Positions 40,649 to 49,990 of a DNA stretch of 64,000 nt are shown here, one piece after another. Under the pieces are notes generated by a model. It ran no database searches. It worked only from the letters and a program-made list of their open reading frames with translations, and was not told the DNA's origin. The stretch covers positions 124,001-188,000 of the forward strand of contig JANWUR010000002.1 of assembly GCA_024958655.1 (NCBI GenBank), read 5' to 3'. Each line of letters begins with the position of its first letter. The stretch's first letter is position 1. Source of the DNA: Cyanobium sp. FGCU6. Lineage in GTDB: Bacteria; Cyanobacteriota; Cyanobacteriia; PCC-6307; Cyanobiaceae. Both the position numbers and the translations under genes were made by a program.

Positions 40649-41110
40649 TCAGTAACAGCGACTGCCGCTGGAGCGCTGCTCCCGCAGCCGATCGTGCTGC
40701 TGGCCGATCAGCAACACCGCCAGGGTGGGGTGGTTGTGCAGGAGGTTGAGGAAGCGCAGCCGATCCAGCCGGATCACCTCCACCGGGGTGCGGGCCAGGG
40801 CATCGCTGCGGTGCACGCCTTCCCGCCAGGCGATGTCGCCGTAGCTGAACAGCTCGCCCGGTTGGTAGGAAGTGCGGATGCCGTTGTCTCCCACCAGTTC
40901 CACCAGTCCGCGCCTGAGCGCATAGATGGCGGAGGCACGGGCGCCACGACGGAACACGTGGGCGCCGGTGGGGAGGGTGAAGAAGTCGGAGTCACCCTGG
41001 GCGGCGATCAGCTCGATCGGAGCCAGGGTGGAGGAATGGGGGGTTGCGACCAAGGTCCGGTCACCTCCAGGTTGAAAGGGGCCTGCTGTGAATCCATTAG
41101 AGCGCCCCAC
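40649..41110 (-). CDS. Cyclic-nucleotide-binding-like domain protein
   Basis: This is a 153-residue protein consisting of one cNMP-binding beta-roll (about 42-140: LPTGAHVFRRGARASAIYALRRGLVEL, YQPGELFSYGDIAWREGVHRSDALARTPVEVIRLD). It lacks the Crp/NtcA helix-turn-helix. The phosphate-binding cassette is not canonical for cAMP, so ligand and output are uncertain. Similar stand-alone domains occur across picocyanobacteria. Start is GTG 41110, with no better choice in frame. It converges with speB, 8 bases apart. Confidence 0.75.
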   Translation of the reverse strand: MGRSNGFTAGPFQPGGDRTLVATPHSSTLAPIELIAAQGDSDFFTLPTGAHVFRRGARASAIYALRRGLVELVGDNGIRTSYQPGELFSYGDIAWREGVHRSDALARTPVEVIRLDRLRFLNLLHNHPTLAVLLIGQQHDRLREQRSSGSRCY

Positions 41111-41150
41111 AGGGGCGGTCGCGTAGCGAAGGGCACAGAAGCAGGCTGAA

Positions 41151-41411
41151 TCAGCCGTTCTGCAGCATCGGAGTGAAGCTCAGCTGCTGGTTGGCCTCAC
41201 GACCCTCGATCGCCGAAGCCCCCCCCGGCAAGGGATGCATCACCGGCAGCCGGGGTGGCCGTGCCGTCCAGTGGTGGCACCACAACTCAGCCACCAGCTC
41301 GGGATGGATCGGCAGACGCCGCAGCTGGCACCAGCCCATCTGCACATCGCTGGGCGGGGTGCAGTGGCGACAACGACGACAGCTGGGGCGGCTTCCCATT
41401 CCGGGATTCAC
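41151..41411 (-). CDS. Small Cys-rich hypothetical protein
   Basis: This is an 86-residue protein (GTG 41411 or ATG 41399). The pattern CRRCRHC ... GWCQLRRLPIHPELVAELWCHHW contains five Cys and several His, the look of a small metal- or cluster-binding protein. I recognise no named family. It fills most of the gap between the cNMP-domain gene and gcvT. The opposite strand also has open frames here, so the call rests on the cysteine spacing. Confidence 0.5.
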   Translation of the reverse strand: MNPGMGSRPSCRRCRHCTPPSDVQMGWCQLRRLPIHPELVAELWCHHWTARPPRLPVMHPLPGGASAIEGREANQQLSFTPMLQNG

Positions 41412-41546
41412 CTGGGCCGCCCAACTTAGGCAGTGGTCCGGGGCCCATGAGGGGGAAAAACCGAATCACAGGCTTTCTTCGGCATGCTGAAGCAGCCATG
41501 AAGAGCGGGAGGCTCCATAGGATCCGGCCAGTACGCCGCAGCCCCG

Positions 41547-42683
41547 ATGGCCGCCGATCCGGCCGCTTCCGCCCCCGCCGCCCCCCTCCGGCGCACGCCC
41601 CTGCACGGCGCCGCCGTGGCCGCCGGCGGCCGCATGGTGCCCTTCGCCGGCTGGGAGATGGCTGTGCAGTTCGGCGGGCTCGTCCAGGAACACCGGGCCG
41701 TGCGCAGCGCCTGCGGCCTGTTCGACATCTCCCACATGGGGGTGCTGACCCTGCGGGGCGAGGGTGTGAAGGATGCGCTGCAGGGCCTGGTGCCCAGCGA
41801 CCTGTTCCGCATCGGCCCCGGTGAGGCCTGCTACACGGTGCTGCTGAACGGCAGCGGCGGCATCCTTGACGACCTGATCGTCTACGACCGGGGCCGCGGC
41901 ACAGGCGGCGCCGGCGACGACGTGCTGCTGGTGATCAACGCCGCCTGCGCCGAGAGCGACACCGCCTGGCTCCGCCAGCACCTGGAGCCGCAGGGGATCA
42001 CGATCCACGACCGCAAGGCCGGCGGCGTCCTGCTGGCCCTGCAGGGACCCGAGGCACCGGCCCGGCTGGAGGCTCTCGCCGGCGAGGATCTGAGCGGCCT
42101 GCCCCGCTTCGGTCACCGGGATCTCACGCTGGCCGGCATCGGAGCAGCCTTCGTGGCCCGCACCGGCTACACCGGCGAGGACGGCTTCGAGATCCTGCTC
42201 GATGCCACCGCGGGTGAGGCCCTCTGGCGGCGCCTGCTCGAGGAGGGGGTGACCCCGTGCGGCCTGGGGGCCCGGGACAGCCTGCGGCTGGAGGCGGCGA
42301 TGCACCTTTACGGCAGCGACATGGACGCCTTCACCACGCCGCTGGAGGCCTCGCTGGGCTGGCTGGTGCACCTGGAGATGCCCGCGGATTTCATCGGCCG
42401 CGCCGCGCTCGAGCGCCAGAGCGCCGAAGGGCTGGGCCGGCGGCTGGTGGGCCTGGCCCTTGAAGGGAGGGCGATCCCTCGCCACGGCTATCCGGTGCTG
42501 CGCGACGGCATCCCGGTGGGCACGGTGACCAGCGGTGGCTGGTCGCCGACCCTGGAGCGGGGCATCGCCCTGGCCTATGTGCCGGCAGACGCCGGCAAAC
42601 CGGGCACGGAGCTGGCGGTGGAGATCCGCGGCCGGGCTGAACCGGCCCTGGTGGTGAAGCGCCCCTTCTACCGGCGGGGCTGA
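41547..42683 (+). CDS. gcvT: Glycine cleavage system T protein (aminomethyltransferase)
   Basis: This 378-residue T protein takes the aminomethyl group from lipoyl-H protein, releasing ammonia and forming methylene-tetrahydrofolate. N-terminal MVPFAGWEMAVQFGG, DISHMGVLTLRG, TGYTGEDGFEI (folate-binding region) and GLGARDSLRLEAAMHLYGSDM are classic. Length is normal. Start is ATG 41547. Its last 16 bases overlap the tail of the convergent cellulose-synthase-like gene. It lies upstream of aspS, an order I associate with picocyanobacteria. Confidence 0.96.
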   Translation: MAADPAASAPAAPLRRTPLHGAAVAAGGRMVPFAGWEMAVQFGGLVQEHRAVRSACGLFDISHMGVLTLRGEGVKDALQGLVPSDLFRIGPGEACYTVLLNGSGGILDDLIVYDRGRGTGGAGDDVLLVINAACAESDTAWLRQHLEPQGITIHDRKAGGVLLALQGPEAPARLEALAGEDLSGLPRFGHRDLTLAGIGAAFVARTGYTGEDGFEILLDATAGEALWRRLLEEGVTPCGLGARDSLRLEAAMHLYGSDMDAFTTPLEASLGWLVHLEMPADFIGRAALERQSAEGLGRRLVGLALEGRAIPRHGYPVLRDGIPVGTVTSGGWSPTLERGIALAYVPADAGKPGTELAVEIRGRAEPALVVKRPFYRRG

Positions 42684-44686
42684 AGAGCCGGGCGCGGCCC
42701 GGGGAGCGGGTGCTGGGGAACCAGGCTTCGCTGGAACGGCGCTTCCGGCGGCACCCTTCGGGCCAGCCGCAGCGCCACGGCCAGCAGCGCCATGGGCTCG
42801 AACGGCGCACTCAGGCGGGGCCAGAGGCCGTCGCGGCGATAGAGCACCCACTCCAGAGCCTCCTGCTGCGGGCCAGACAGCTCCCACCAGCGAACCGCCA
42901 GCAGGAGCGCCCCCTGGCCTCCCTGCCGGCTGGTCTCCACCCGCAGCGGCAGACGCATGTCTTCCACCAACCCGTCCAGCGCCGAGGGGGCTGTGGCCTC
43001 GACTCCAGCGAACGCGGCGGCCGCTGAGCCCTCGATCCGCAGTTCCGCCCCCCGTGCGGACACCGCGGTGAGCACGGCTGGCAGAGACCCAGCCCCGCCG
43101 TGGAGCCCCACCGGCTGGGCGCACGCGAACCAGGGCGCGGCGTCCTGCCCCGGCCGGTCGAAGCAGCAGCGGATCGCCAGCAGGAGCACCAGCGTCTGCA
43201 ACAGACCCCAGACCAGGACCAGGACCAGCGTGGCGGGTGGCAGGGGAGACAGGGCAGCCTCCAGGTGGGGGGAGAGGCCGGGCCAGAGGTGCAGGAGGGC
43301 CTGCACCTGCAGCACGAGCAGCACGAGCAGGGGCAGCAGCAGGCGGCGGGAAGGATCCAGCCTGCGGCTGGGGAGCGCCTTCGGCGTCACGGTGAAGTGG
43401 GCCCGCCGTCCGGCGAGGGTGGCGAGAACCGCGAGCCCCAGGGGAACCAGGAAGATCCAGCGGTAAAGCTCGTGCAGCACGGGGTTGCGGGAGCCGCCGC
43501 TGAAGGGCCGGATCAGCAGCAGCTGGACCAGCGCATAGGGCAGGGCCACCGTGAGCAGCCCGTCGCCGCGCACCAGCACCGGCGCCACGCCCACCAGCCC
43601 GGGCGCGAGGGCCAGCAGGGCGAGCAGCAGCTGGGGGATCACCAGCAGCCAGTGCAGAATGCCCTCGAGATAGGCCAGGCGCTGCAACGGCTTCAGGCCG
43701 GCGATCGCGAGCGGCGAGGCGCCGGTGCGCAGGGTCTGCAGGGTGCCGGCGGCCCAGCGGCAGCGCTGGCGCGCCATCGCCGACGCGCTCAGGGGGGCGA
43801 GGCCGGCGCTCAGCTTCTCCTCCAGGTACACATTGCGGTAACCGGCGGCGGTGATGCGGATGCCGGTGGCCAGATCCTCCGAAGGGGTGCCGGTCTCGAA
43901 GCCCCCCACCCGCTCCAGGGCGGAGCGCCGCACCACGAACGAGGTGCCGGCGCACACGATCGCTCCCAGGGCATGACGCACGGGCTCGACCCAGCGGTAG
44001 AAGCTCTCCTCGTCGGGCATCAGCCAGCGCTCGAGCCGCAGGTTGCGCATCACCGGATCGGCGTTCATGGCGTGCTGCGGCGTCTGCACGAAACCCACGG
44101 CGGGATCCCGGAACAAGGGGAGCGTGCGCTGCAGGAAGGTCTCCAACGGCACCACATCGGCATCGATCACCGCGATCAGCTCGCCGCGGCCATGGGGCAG
44201 AGCGTGGTTGAGATTGCCGGCCTTGGCGTGCAGGCGCTGATCGCGGGCCAGGTAGGCGCAGCCGAGCTCCGCAGCCAGATCCTGCAGGTCCGGCCGGCCG
44301 CCATCGTCGAGCAGCCACACGGTCTTGGCCGGATGGTCGAGCGCCACGCAGGCCCGCAGGCAGCGGCCCACCACCTCCCGCGGCTCGCCGTAGGAGGGCA
44401 CCAGGATGTCGAGCGTCGGCAAAAACGCAGCGCCCGCCGCCTCCGGAGGCGGCTGTGGCCCCGCACCGGTGCGGGGCAGGGCCAGGCTCAGCCAGGGCAA
44501 CAGCAGCCCGTGAGCGATCAGGGCCAGTTCAGAGGCAAGGGCCAGCAGGCTCAGGGAGGTGGCCAGGGGGCCTGACAGGTTGAGGGTGGAGCTGAGCCGC
44601 CAGCCCAGGTAGCGCAGCGTCAGCAGGGTGAGCAGCAGCACCGCCCAGGGGTGGGGACGCACGCGGGGGGCGTCGGTGATATCCAT
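42668..44686 (-). CDS. Cellulose-synthase-like glycosyltransferase (GT2)
   Basis: This 672-residue membrane GT2 enzyme is of the BcsA kind. N-terminal helices (about 15-70) precede the catalytic domain: LDDGG and VIDADVV (the D and DxD residues binding UDP-sugar), GTSFVVRRSALERVGGF, SEDLATGIRI (catalytic Asp) and QRCRW (the QxxRW motif). Several further helices follow, then a soluble C-terminal region in the position of a PilZ domain, although the PilZ RxxxR motif is not evident. It likely makes a beta-linked surface polysaccharide. Start is ATG 44686, 126 bases divergent from aspS. The local c-di-GMP genes would suit control of such an enzyme. Confidence 0.87.
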   Translation of the reverse strand: MDITDAPRVRPHPWAVLLLTLLTLRYLGWRLSSTLNLSGPLATSLSLLALASELALIAHGLLLPWLSLALPRTGAGPQPPPEAAGAAFLPTLDILVPSYGEPREVVGRCLRACVALDHPAKTVWLLDDGGRPDLQDLAAELGCAYLARDQRLHAKAGNLNHALPHGRGELIAVIDADVVPLETFLQRTLPLFRDPAVGFVQTPQHAMNADPVMRNLRLERWLMPDEESFYRWVEPVRHALGAIVCAGTSFVVRRSALERVGGFETGTPSEDLATGIRITAAGYRNVYLEEKLSAGLAPLSASAMARQRCRWAAGTLQTLRTGASPLAIAGLKPLQRLAYLEGILHWLLVIPQLLLALLALAPGLVGVAPVLVRGDGLLTVALPYALVQLLLIRPFSGGSRNPVLHELYRWIFLVPLGLAVLATLAGRRAHFTVTPKALPSRRLDPSRRLLLPLLVLLVLQVQALLHLWPGLSPHLEAALSPLPPATLVLVLVWGLLQTLVLLLAIRCCFDRPGQDAAPWFACAQPVGLHGGAGSLPAVLTAVSARGAELRIEGSAAAAFAGVEATAPSALDGLVEDMRLPLRVETSRQGGQGALLLAVRWWELSGPQQEALEWVLYRRDGLWPRLSAPFEPMALLAVALRLARRVPPEAPFQRSLVPQHPLPGPRPALQPRR

Positions 44687-44811
44687 GGTCCCGGCTGCCA
44701 CTTCGACCGTAGGGGGTTCACCGGCCGGACCGCAGTGCCGCCGGTCACGGCGGGCGGGAGGCACCAAGGGGGCCGACGTGGGACACTCACCGCTTCGTTT
44801 CCAGTTCCACC

Positions 44812-46641
44812 ATGCGCAGCCACGGGTGCGGCGACCTCCGCCGTGAGGCCATCGGCCAGACCGTGCGGCTCTGCGGCTGGGTGGACCGGCGCCGCGACCA
44901 CGGCGGCGTGATCTTCATCGACCTGCGCGACCGCAGCGGCACGGTGCAGATCACCGTCGACCCCGACCGGGGCGCTGACATCTTCGCCGTGGCCGAGCGG
45001 CTGCGCAACGAGACCGTGCTGCAGGTGAGCGGAACCGTGCGGGCCCGCCCCGCCGCATCGCTGAACGAACGCCTGGCCACCGGTGAGATCGAGGTGCTCG
45101 CCGAAGGCCTCACGGTGCTCAACGAGGTGAAGGGCAACCTGCCCTTCCCGGTGTCGGTGCACGACGAGGAGAACACCCGCGAGGAACTGCGGCTGCGCCA
45201 CCGCTATCTGGATCTGCGCCGCGAGCGCATGAACGGCAATCTGCGCCTGCGGGCCCACACGATTCAGGCCGCCCGCCGCTTCCTCGAGGAGCAGGGTTTC
45301 ATCGAGGTGGAAACGCCGGTGCTCACCCGCTCCACCCCCGAAGGCGCCCGCGACTATCTGGTACCGAGCCGCGTCTGCGGCGGCGAGTGGTTCGCCCTGC
45401 CCCAGTCGCCCCAGCTGTTCAAGCAGTTGCTGATGGTGGGCGGCATCGAGCGCTACTACCAGGTGGCCCGCTGCTTCCGCGACGAAGACCTCCGAGCCGA
45501 CCGACAGCCGGAGTTCACCCAGCTGGACATGGAGATGAGCTTCCTCGACCAGGAGCAGATCCTGGAGCTCAACGAGGGCCTGATCGCCGCCATCTGGAAG
45601 GCGGTGAAGGGAATCGAGCTGCCACGGCCGTTCCCGCGCCTCACCTGGCACGAGGCGATGGAGCGCTACGGCACCGACCGACCCGACACCCGCTACGGCA
45701 TGGAGCTGGTGAACGTGTCCGACCTGGTGGCCGACATGGGTTTCAAGGTGTTCAGCGGCGCGGTGGCCGCGGGCGGCTCGGTGAAGGTGCTGCCGGTGCC
45801 CGGCGGTAACGAGGCCCTGAGCAACGTGCGCATCAAGCCCGGCGGCGATGTGTTCGGCGAGGCCCAGAAGGCCGGCGCCGGCGGCCTGGCCTTCATCCGC
45901 GTGCGCGAGGGCGGCGAGATCGACACGATCGGCGCCATCAAGGACAACCTCAGCGAGGAGAAGAAAGCCGAGCTGCTGGCGCGCACCGGCGCCGAGCCCG
46001 GCACCCTGCTGCTGTTCGGCGCCGGCGACACCGCCACGGTGAACAAGGCGCTGGATCGGGTGCGCCAGTTCCTCGCCCGCGAGCTGGGCCTGGTGCAGCC
46101 CGAGCGCGAGAACGACGTCTGGAACTTCCTGTGGGTGGTGGATTTCCCGATGTTCGAGTTCAACAAGGACGAAAACCGCCTCGAGGCCCTGCACCACCCC
46201 TTCTGCGCCCCCAACGCAGGCGATCTGGGCAGCGATCCCGAGCGCTGGGCCGACACCCTGCCCACCGCCCGCGCCCAGGCCTATGACCTGGTGCTCAACG
46301 GCCTGGAGCTGGGCGGCGGCTCGCTGCGCATCCACGATTCGGCCCTGCAGCGCCAGGTGCTGGCCACCATCGGCCTGCCGCCGGCGGAGGCCGAGCGCCA
46401 GTTCGGCTTCCTGATCGAAGCCCTCGACATGGGCGCCCCGCCCCACGGCGGCCTGGCCTTCGGCCTCGATCGCATGGTGATGCTGCTGGCGGGCGAGGAA
46501 TCGATCCGCGACACGATCGCCTTCCCGAAAACCCAGCAGGCCCGCTGCCTGATGACCCAGGCTCCGGCCGACGTGGCGCCGAAGCAGCTGGAGGAGCTGC
46601 ACGTGGCCAGCACCTGGGTGGAGGAGCAGGCAAGGGGCTGA
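44812..46641 (+). CDS. aspS: Aspartyl-tRNA synthetase
   Basis: This is a 609-residue bacterial-type class II synthetase, which charges tRNA-Asp. The OB-fold anticodon domain is at the N-terminus ([20 protein letters not shown]). Motif 2 is [25 protein letters not shown], the GAD insertion is present, and motif 3 is [15 protein letters not shown]. Length suits the bacterial form. Whether it also misacylates tRNA-Asn cannot be judged here. Start is ATG 44812. The lasso exporter gene begins 8 bases after its stop, so the cluster may borrow this promoter. Confidence 0.97.
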   Translation: MRSHGCGDLRREAIGQTVRLCGWVDRRRDHGGVIFIDLRDRSGTVQITVDPDRGADIFAVAERLRNETVLQVSGTVRARPAASLNERLATGEIEVLAEGLTVLNEVKGNLPFPVSVHDEENTREELRLRHRYLDLRRERMNGNLRLRAHTIQAARRFLEEQGFIEVETPVLTRSTPEGARDYLVPSRVCGGEWFALPQSPQLFKQLLMVGGIERYYQVARCFRDEDLRADRQPEFTQLDMEMSFLDQEQILELNEGLIAAIWKAVKGIELPRPFPRLTWHEAMERYGTDRPDTRYGMELVNVSDLVADMGFKVFSGAVAAGGSVKVLPVPGGNEALSNVRIKPGGDVFGEAQKAGAGGLAFIRVREGGEIDTIGAIKDNLSEEKKAELLARTGAEPGTLLLFGAGDTATVNKALDRVRQFLARELGLVQPERENDVWNFLWVVDFPMFEFNKDENRLEALHHPFCAPNAGDLGSDPERWADTLPTARAQAYDLVLNGLELGGGSLRIHDSALQRQVLATIGLPPAEAERQFGFLIEALDMGAPPHGGLAFGLDRMVMLLAGEESIRDTIAFPKTQQARCLMTQAPADVAPKQLEELHVASTWVEEQARG

Positions 46642-46649
46642 ACCCCTGC

Positions 46650-48350
46650 ATGCGAAACCTCCTCCAGCTCCCAGCCGCCAGGCCCCGGGCCCTCTGGACC
46701 GCCCTGATCCGCGAAGCGGGCCTGCGGCAGGTGGGCACACAGGTGGGCCTCACCCTGCTCGTCAGCCTGCTCGATGTGGGAGGACTGGGGCTGGCGATCC
46801 GGCTGCTGCTGGGCAACCAACGTGGCGGCCCCGCCCTGCCGCTGCAGGTCTCGTTGCCGATTCTGTTCATGGTTGTGGTGGGCCGCTCGGCACTGCAGGG
46901 CCTGGCCAGCGTGCGGCAGGAACAGTTGCAGAACGGCTTCAGCGACCGGCTGCGGCACGATCTGCTGGCCCTGGTGCTGGCGGCACCGGCGAACCAGGTG
47001 CAGACCGTGGGTCGGGGCGATCTGCTCGGACTGCTGGTGAGCGACATCAGCCGCAGCACCCTGGCCCTCGACCAGGGGGTGCGGGCGATGCAGAACATCC
47101 TCGCCCTGCTGATCTACGGGCTGGGCGTGCTGGTGGTGGCGCGCAACGCCGCCCTGCCCCTGGTGCTGGGCCTGGGCGCCGCGGCCACGGCGGCCCTGCT
47201 GCGCCGCTCGGGAGCCTGGCAGCTGGGGCGCCTCCAGACCCAGCTCAACGGCGCCATCCAGCGCACGGTGGGCGATGGCCTGCACGGCCTCAAGGCGGTG
47301 CGGGCGGCAGGGGCCGAGTCGTGGCTGCTCGAGCGGTTCGCCCGCGAAACCGAACAGGTGCGCCAGGTGCTGAAGAGCACCGTCCGTCGTCAGGCCAGCT
47401 ACACGGTGCTGCGCGATGGCCTGGCCCTGGCAGTGGTGGGCCTGTGGCTGTGGCTGGTGCAGAACAGCCTCACCCCTGAGGCGGTGGCCACTACCTTGCT
47501 GCTGGTGGTCCGGGCCGCCAGCTCGCTCGGCACGGTGATCAGCAACCTGCGCTATGGCCTGGGCGCCCTCCCCGGCTACGGGGAGCTCTGCCGGCTGCGT
47601 CAGCGGCTGCGGGCTCCCGCGGGCGATCCACACCCCACCTCCACCCCCGGCCTGCCGGGTGCGGGACCCGAGGAGACTGCTCCGCAGCCGCTGCTGCGGG
47701 TGAGCTGGCACGACCCCCAGGTGACGGTGGAGCTGGTGCGGGGGCAGCTGACCGTGGTGGCCGGCCCTTCGGGCAGCGGCAAGACCACCCTGCTGGATGG
47801 CTTCGCGGGGCTGCTGGGGGAGGAGCGATCCTGCTGGGACCTGCACGGGCCGGCGGGGCACAGCCTGCTGGAGGGCCGCGCCGGTGCCCGCCGCTGGCGG
47901 CAGCTGGTGGCCTATGCGCCCCAGGACCCGGTGCTGTTCGAGGGCAGCCTGCGCGACAACCTGCTGCTCCAGCGCAGCGGTTCCGGGCAGTGGACCGACG
48001 GAGCCCTGACGGTATGGCTGGAGCGTCTGGACCTGGTTCACCTGCTGGCACGCCCGGAGGGCCTCGATGGCCAGCTGCATCTCTCGCTCGACTGCTTCTC
48101 CGGCGGCGAGATCCGCCGGCTGGTGCTGCTGCGCACCTGGCTGATCGATCGGCCGGTTGAAGTGCTCGATGAACCCACCGCCTCCCTGGATCCAGGCAGC
48201 GCCGCCCTCGTGCGCCAGATCATCCGCGAGCGCAGCCGGGAGCGTCTGGTGCTGGTGGCCAGCCACGACACGGAACTGCTGGCCATCGCCGACCGCACCA
48301 TCCGGCGGAGCCTTTCGGACCGCGACCGGGCCCGGGCCCTCCACGACTAG
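46650..48350 (+). CDS. Lasso peptide exporter (ABC transporter, 'D' protein)
   Basis: This is a 566-residue half-transporter with a membrane domain (about 20-310) fused to an ATPase. Walker A is GPSGSGKTT (372-380), the signature is CFSGGEIRRL, and Walker B is VEVLDEPTASLD. Lasso D proteins export the finished peptide and give immunity. The functional assignment rests on its place just before the lasso genes. The start lies 8 bases after aspS. Its stop TAG shares the palindrome CTAG (48347-48350) with the stop of the inverted nucleotidyltransferase gene. It has no peptidase C39 domain. Confidence 0.85.
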   Translation: MRNLLQLPAARPRALWTALIREAGLRQVGTQVGLTLLVSLLDVGGLGLAIRLLLGNQRGGPALPLQVSLPILFMVVVGRSALQGLASVRQEQLQNGFSDRLRHDLLALVLAAPANQVQTVGRGDLLGLLVSDISRSTLALDQGVRAMQNILALLIYGLGVLVVARNAALPLVLGLGAAATAALLRRSGAWQLGRLQTQLNGAIQRTVGDGLHGLKAVRAAGAESWLLERFARETEQVRQVLKSTVRRQASYTVLRDGLALAVVGLWLWLVQNSLTPEAVATTLLLVVRAASSLGTVISNLRYGLGALPGYGELCRLRQRLRAPAGDPHPTSTPGLPGAGPEETAPQPLLRVSWHDPQVTVELVRGQLTVVAGPSGSGKTTLLDGFAGLLGEERSCWDLHGPAGHSLLEGRAGARRWRQLVAYAPQDPVLFEGSLRDNLLLQRSGSGQWTDGALTVWLERLDLVHLLARPEGLDGQLHLSLDCFSGGEIRRLVLLRTWLIDRPVEVLDEPTASLDPGSAALVRQIIRERSRERLVLVASHDTELLAIADRTIRRSLSDRDRARALHD

Positions 48351-49504
48351 GAGCTGAGCCGCCGGCGAATCCGGGCCAGACGGGAGGCCAGGGCGGCGTC
48401 AAAGCGGCGGTCGGCCCCGGAGGCGGGATCGTTGAACACCGCCGGCGGCAGGGCATAGGCCGCGGCGCTGCGCAGCCAGTCGTGGGGGGAGCGACTGAGG
48501 GCCACCCGCTGGTACCAGAGCTCCCAGGCCCGCTTCAGGCGCCAGGACTGCCGCTGATGCAGAAACGGGGCTTCCCTCTGGGCCCGTCGCGCCACATCCA
48601 CGGCCCAGCGCTGCCGCCCCGACAGCCGGCAGGGATCCTCCAGACCCGGCAGACGAACCTCCAGCAGGGCGGTGGCCACGGCCCAGGCCAGGGCCACCGC
48701 CGGCCGGGCGCGCAGATCGTCCGCCAGCGCCTCCCCCCGCAGGCGCATCAGCCGCACCAGATCCACCAGGGCCCGCAGCTCACCCCAGCGATCATCGAGC
48801 GCGTGGGCGGCCAGATGCTCGAGGGCATGGGCGTGGCCGAGGGTGGGCACGGGCCGCCCCCCGATCGGGATCTCCTGCCGCTGCCGCCAGACGGCCTCGA
48901 ATCCAGGCCGCTGACGCTGCACGTTGGTCAGCGCCCAGTGGAGATCGACCAGCAGCGGCCCCCGGGCCAGGGGCAGCTCCTTCATCGCCCAGCGGGCGTA
49001 ACGCCAGGCCCGGCGCCGAAGCTGGCGTGGCGCATACCCCGGCAGCCGCTGGAACCCCGCCTCCTCCAGCACCGCAATGGCGGCTTCCACCGCCTGCGGA
49101 TCCACCAGCAGATCGAGATCGCCGCTGCCCCGGCCACCGGGATCGCCACAGGTCTGGGCGGCCAGCATCGGCCCCTTGAACACCAGCGCCCGCACCCCTG
49201 CCGCCTCGAAGCGGGGGATCAGCTCCACGGCCAGACCGGCGAGCGCCAGCCCGCCCAGTCGCTGCAGAGACGCGCGGCGCTGGAGCTCCGCCACCACGAC
49301 GGCGGGAAAGCCGAGCGCGGCGGCATGGGGGCTGAGGCAGAGCTCAAGCCGGTGGCGGGCCACAGCGGCCAGCAGAGGCCCGGCCTCCAGAGCGGAGCCA
49401 TCGGGAGGGGTGGCCACGTCCCCCTGCTCCACCGCCAGCATCCAGCGAAGAGCCCGGCGCAGCGCCACCAGCTCGGCCGGATCGCGGCCATAGGGTGTGC
49501 CCAT
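48347..49504 (-). CDS. Nucleotidyltransferase-family tailoring protein of the lasso cluster
   Basis: This 385-residue protein resembles the NTP_transf_5 'nucleotidyltransferase family' members found in kinase-containing lasso clusters. The core is ALVFKGPMLAAQTCGDPGGRGSGDLDLLVD (GS...DLD metal-binding motif, about 125-155), with DLHWALTN and HALEHLAAHALDDRWGELRALVDL later. In Bacillus-type lasso clusters such enzymes add a group, reported as a sugar, to the kinase-modified tail; the role here is inference. It alone is inverted in the cluster. Its start shares CATG with the B2 start, and its stop shares CTAG with the exporter stop. Confidence 0.8.
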   Translation of the reverse strand: MGTPYGRDPAELVALRRALRWMLAVEQGDVATPPDGSALEAGPLLAAVARHRLELCLSPHAAALGFPAVVVAELQRRASLQRLGGLALAGLAVELIPRFEAAGVRALVFKGPMLAAQTCGDPGGRGSGDLDLLVDPQAVEAAIAVLEEAGFQRLPGYAPRQLRRRAWRYARWAMKELPLARGPLLVDLHWALTNVQRQRPGFEAVWRQRQEIPIGGRPVPTLGHAHALEHLAAHALDDRWGELRALVDLVRLMRLRGEALADDLRARPAVALAWAVATALLEVRLPGLEDPCRLSGRQRWAVDVARRAQREAPFLHQRQSWRLKRAWELWYQRVALSRSPHDWLRSAAAYALPPAVFNDPASGADRRFDAALASRLARIRRRLSS

Positions 49505-49979
49505 GGGAATGCCCTCAGCCCCTGCCCATCTTCGCGGGCCCTGGCAGCGCTGGAGCAGGCTGAGCGCCCGCCAGCGGCGGCTCACGCTGCAGGCCTGGCT
49601 GCTGCTGCCCGCCGCAGGCGCGGCCCTGCGGATCCTGCCCCTGCGCCACCTGCTGAGGCTGCTGGCGCTCCGCCCTGCAGCCACACCCGGTTCCCTTCCC
49701 ACCCAAGGGGCCGCCGCCCCCGATCCCCTGAGCCGCGACATCGCCGAGGCGATCAGCCGGGCGGCCGCCAGCGCGCCCACCGGCGGCACCTGCCTGCCCC
49801 GCGCCCTGGTGGGTACCGTGCTGCTGCGTCGGCACGGCCGACCGGCCCAGCTCACCCTCGGGGTCGCCACGCCCGGCGAGGGGCTGACGGCCCATGCCTG
49901 GCTGGAGAGCGAGGGGGCACCGATCAGCGGCTTTCCGGTCCCCTCCACCTGGCAGCCCCTGGTACGGTTTCGGGGCTGA
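49503..49979 (+). CDS. Lasso peptide leader peptidase (B2, transglutaminase-like)
   Basis: This is a 158-residue B2 protein, which cuts the leader from the precursor with help from B1. The catalytic Cys is in GGTCLPRALVGTVLLRR and the His in LTAHAWLESEG, the usual spacing of lasso cysteine peptidases. An N-terminal hydrophobic region (LTLQAWLLLPAAGAALRILPL) is common in the family. Starts at GTG 49497, ATG 49503 and ATG 49509 are in frame. I choose 49503, whose ATG shares CATG with the divergent nucleotidyltransferase start. The cyclase gene follows 11 bases on. Confidence 0.88.
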   Translation: MGMPSAPAHLRGPWQRWSRLSARQRRLTLQAWLLLPAAGAALRILPLRHLLRLLALRPAATPGSLPTQGAAAPDPLSRDIAEAISRAAASAPTGGTCLPRALVGTVLLRRHGRPAQLTLGVATPGEGLTAHAWLESEGAPISGFPVPSTWQPLVRFRG

Positions 49980-49990
49980 GAAGGTCCATC

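Noticed and set aside
40649-41110. cNMP-domain protein as a Crp/NtcA transcription factor
   Set aside because: It ends after the beta-roll and has no helix-turn-helix.
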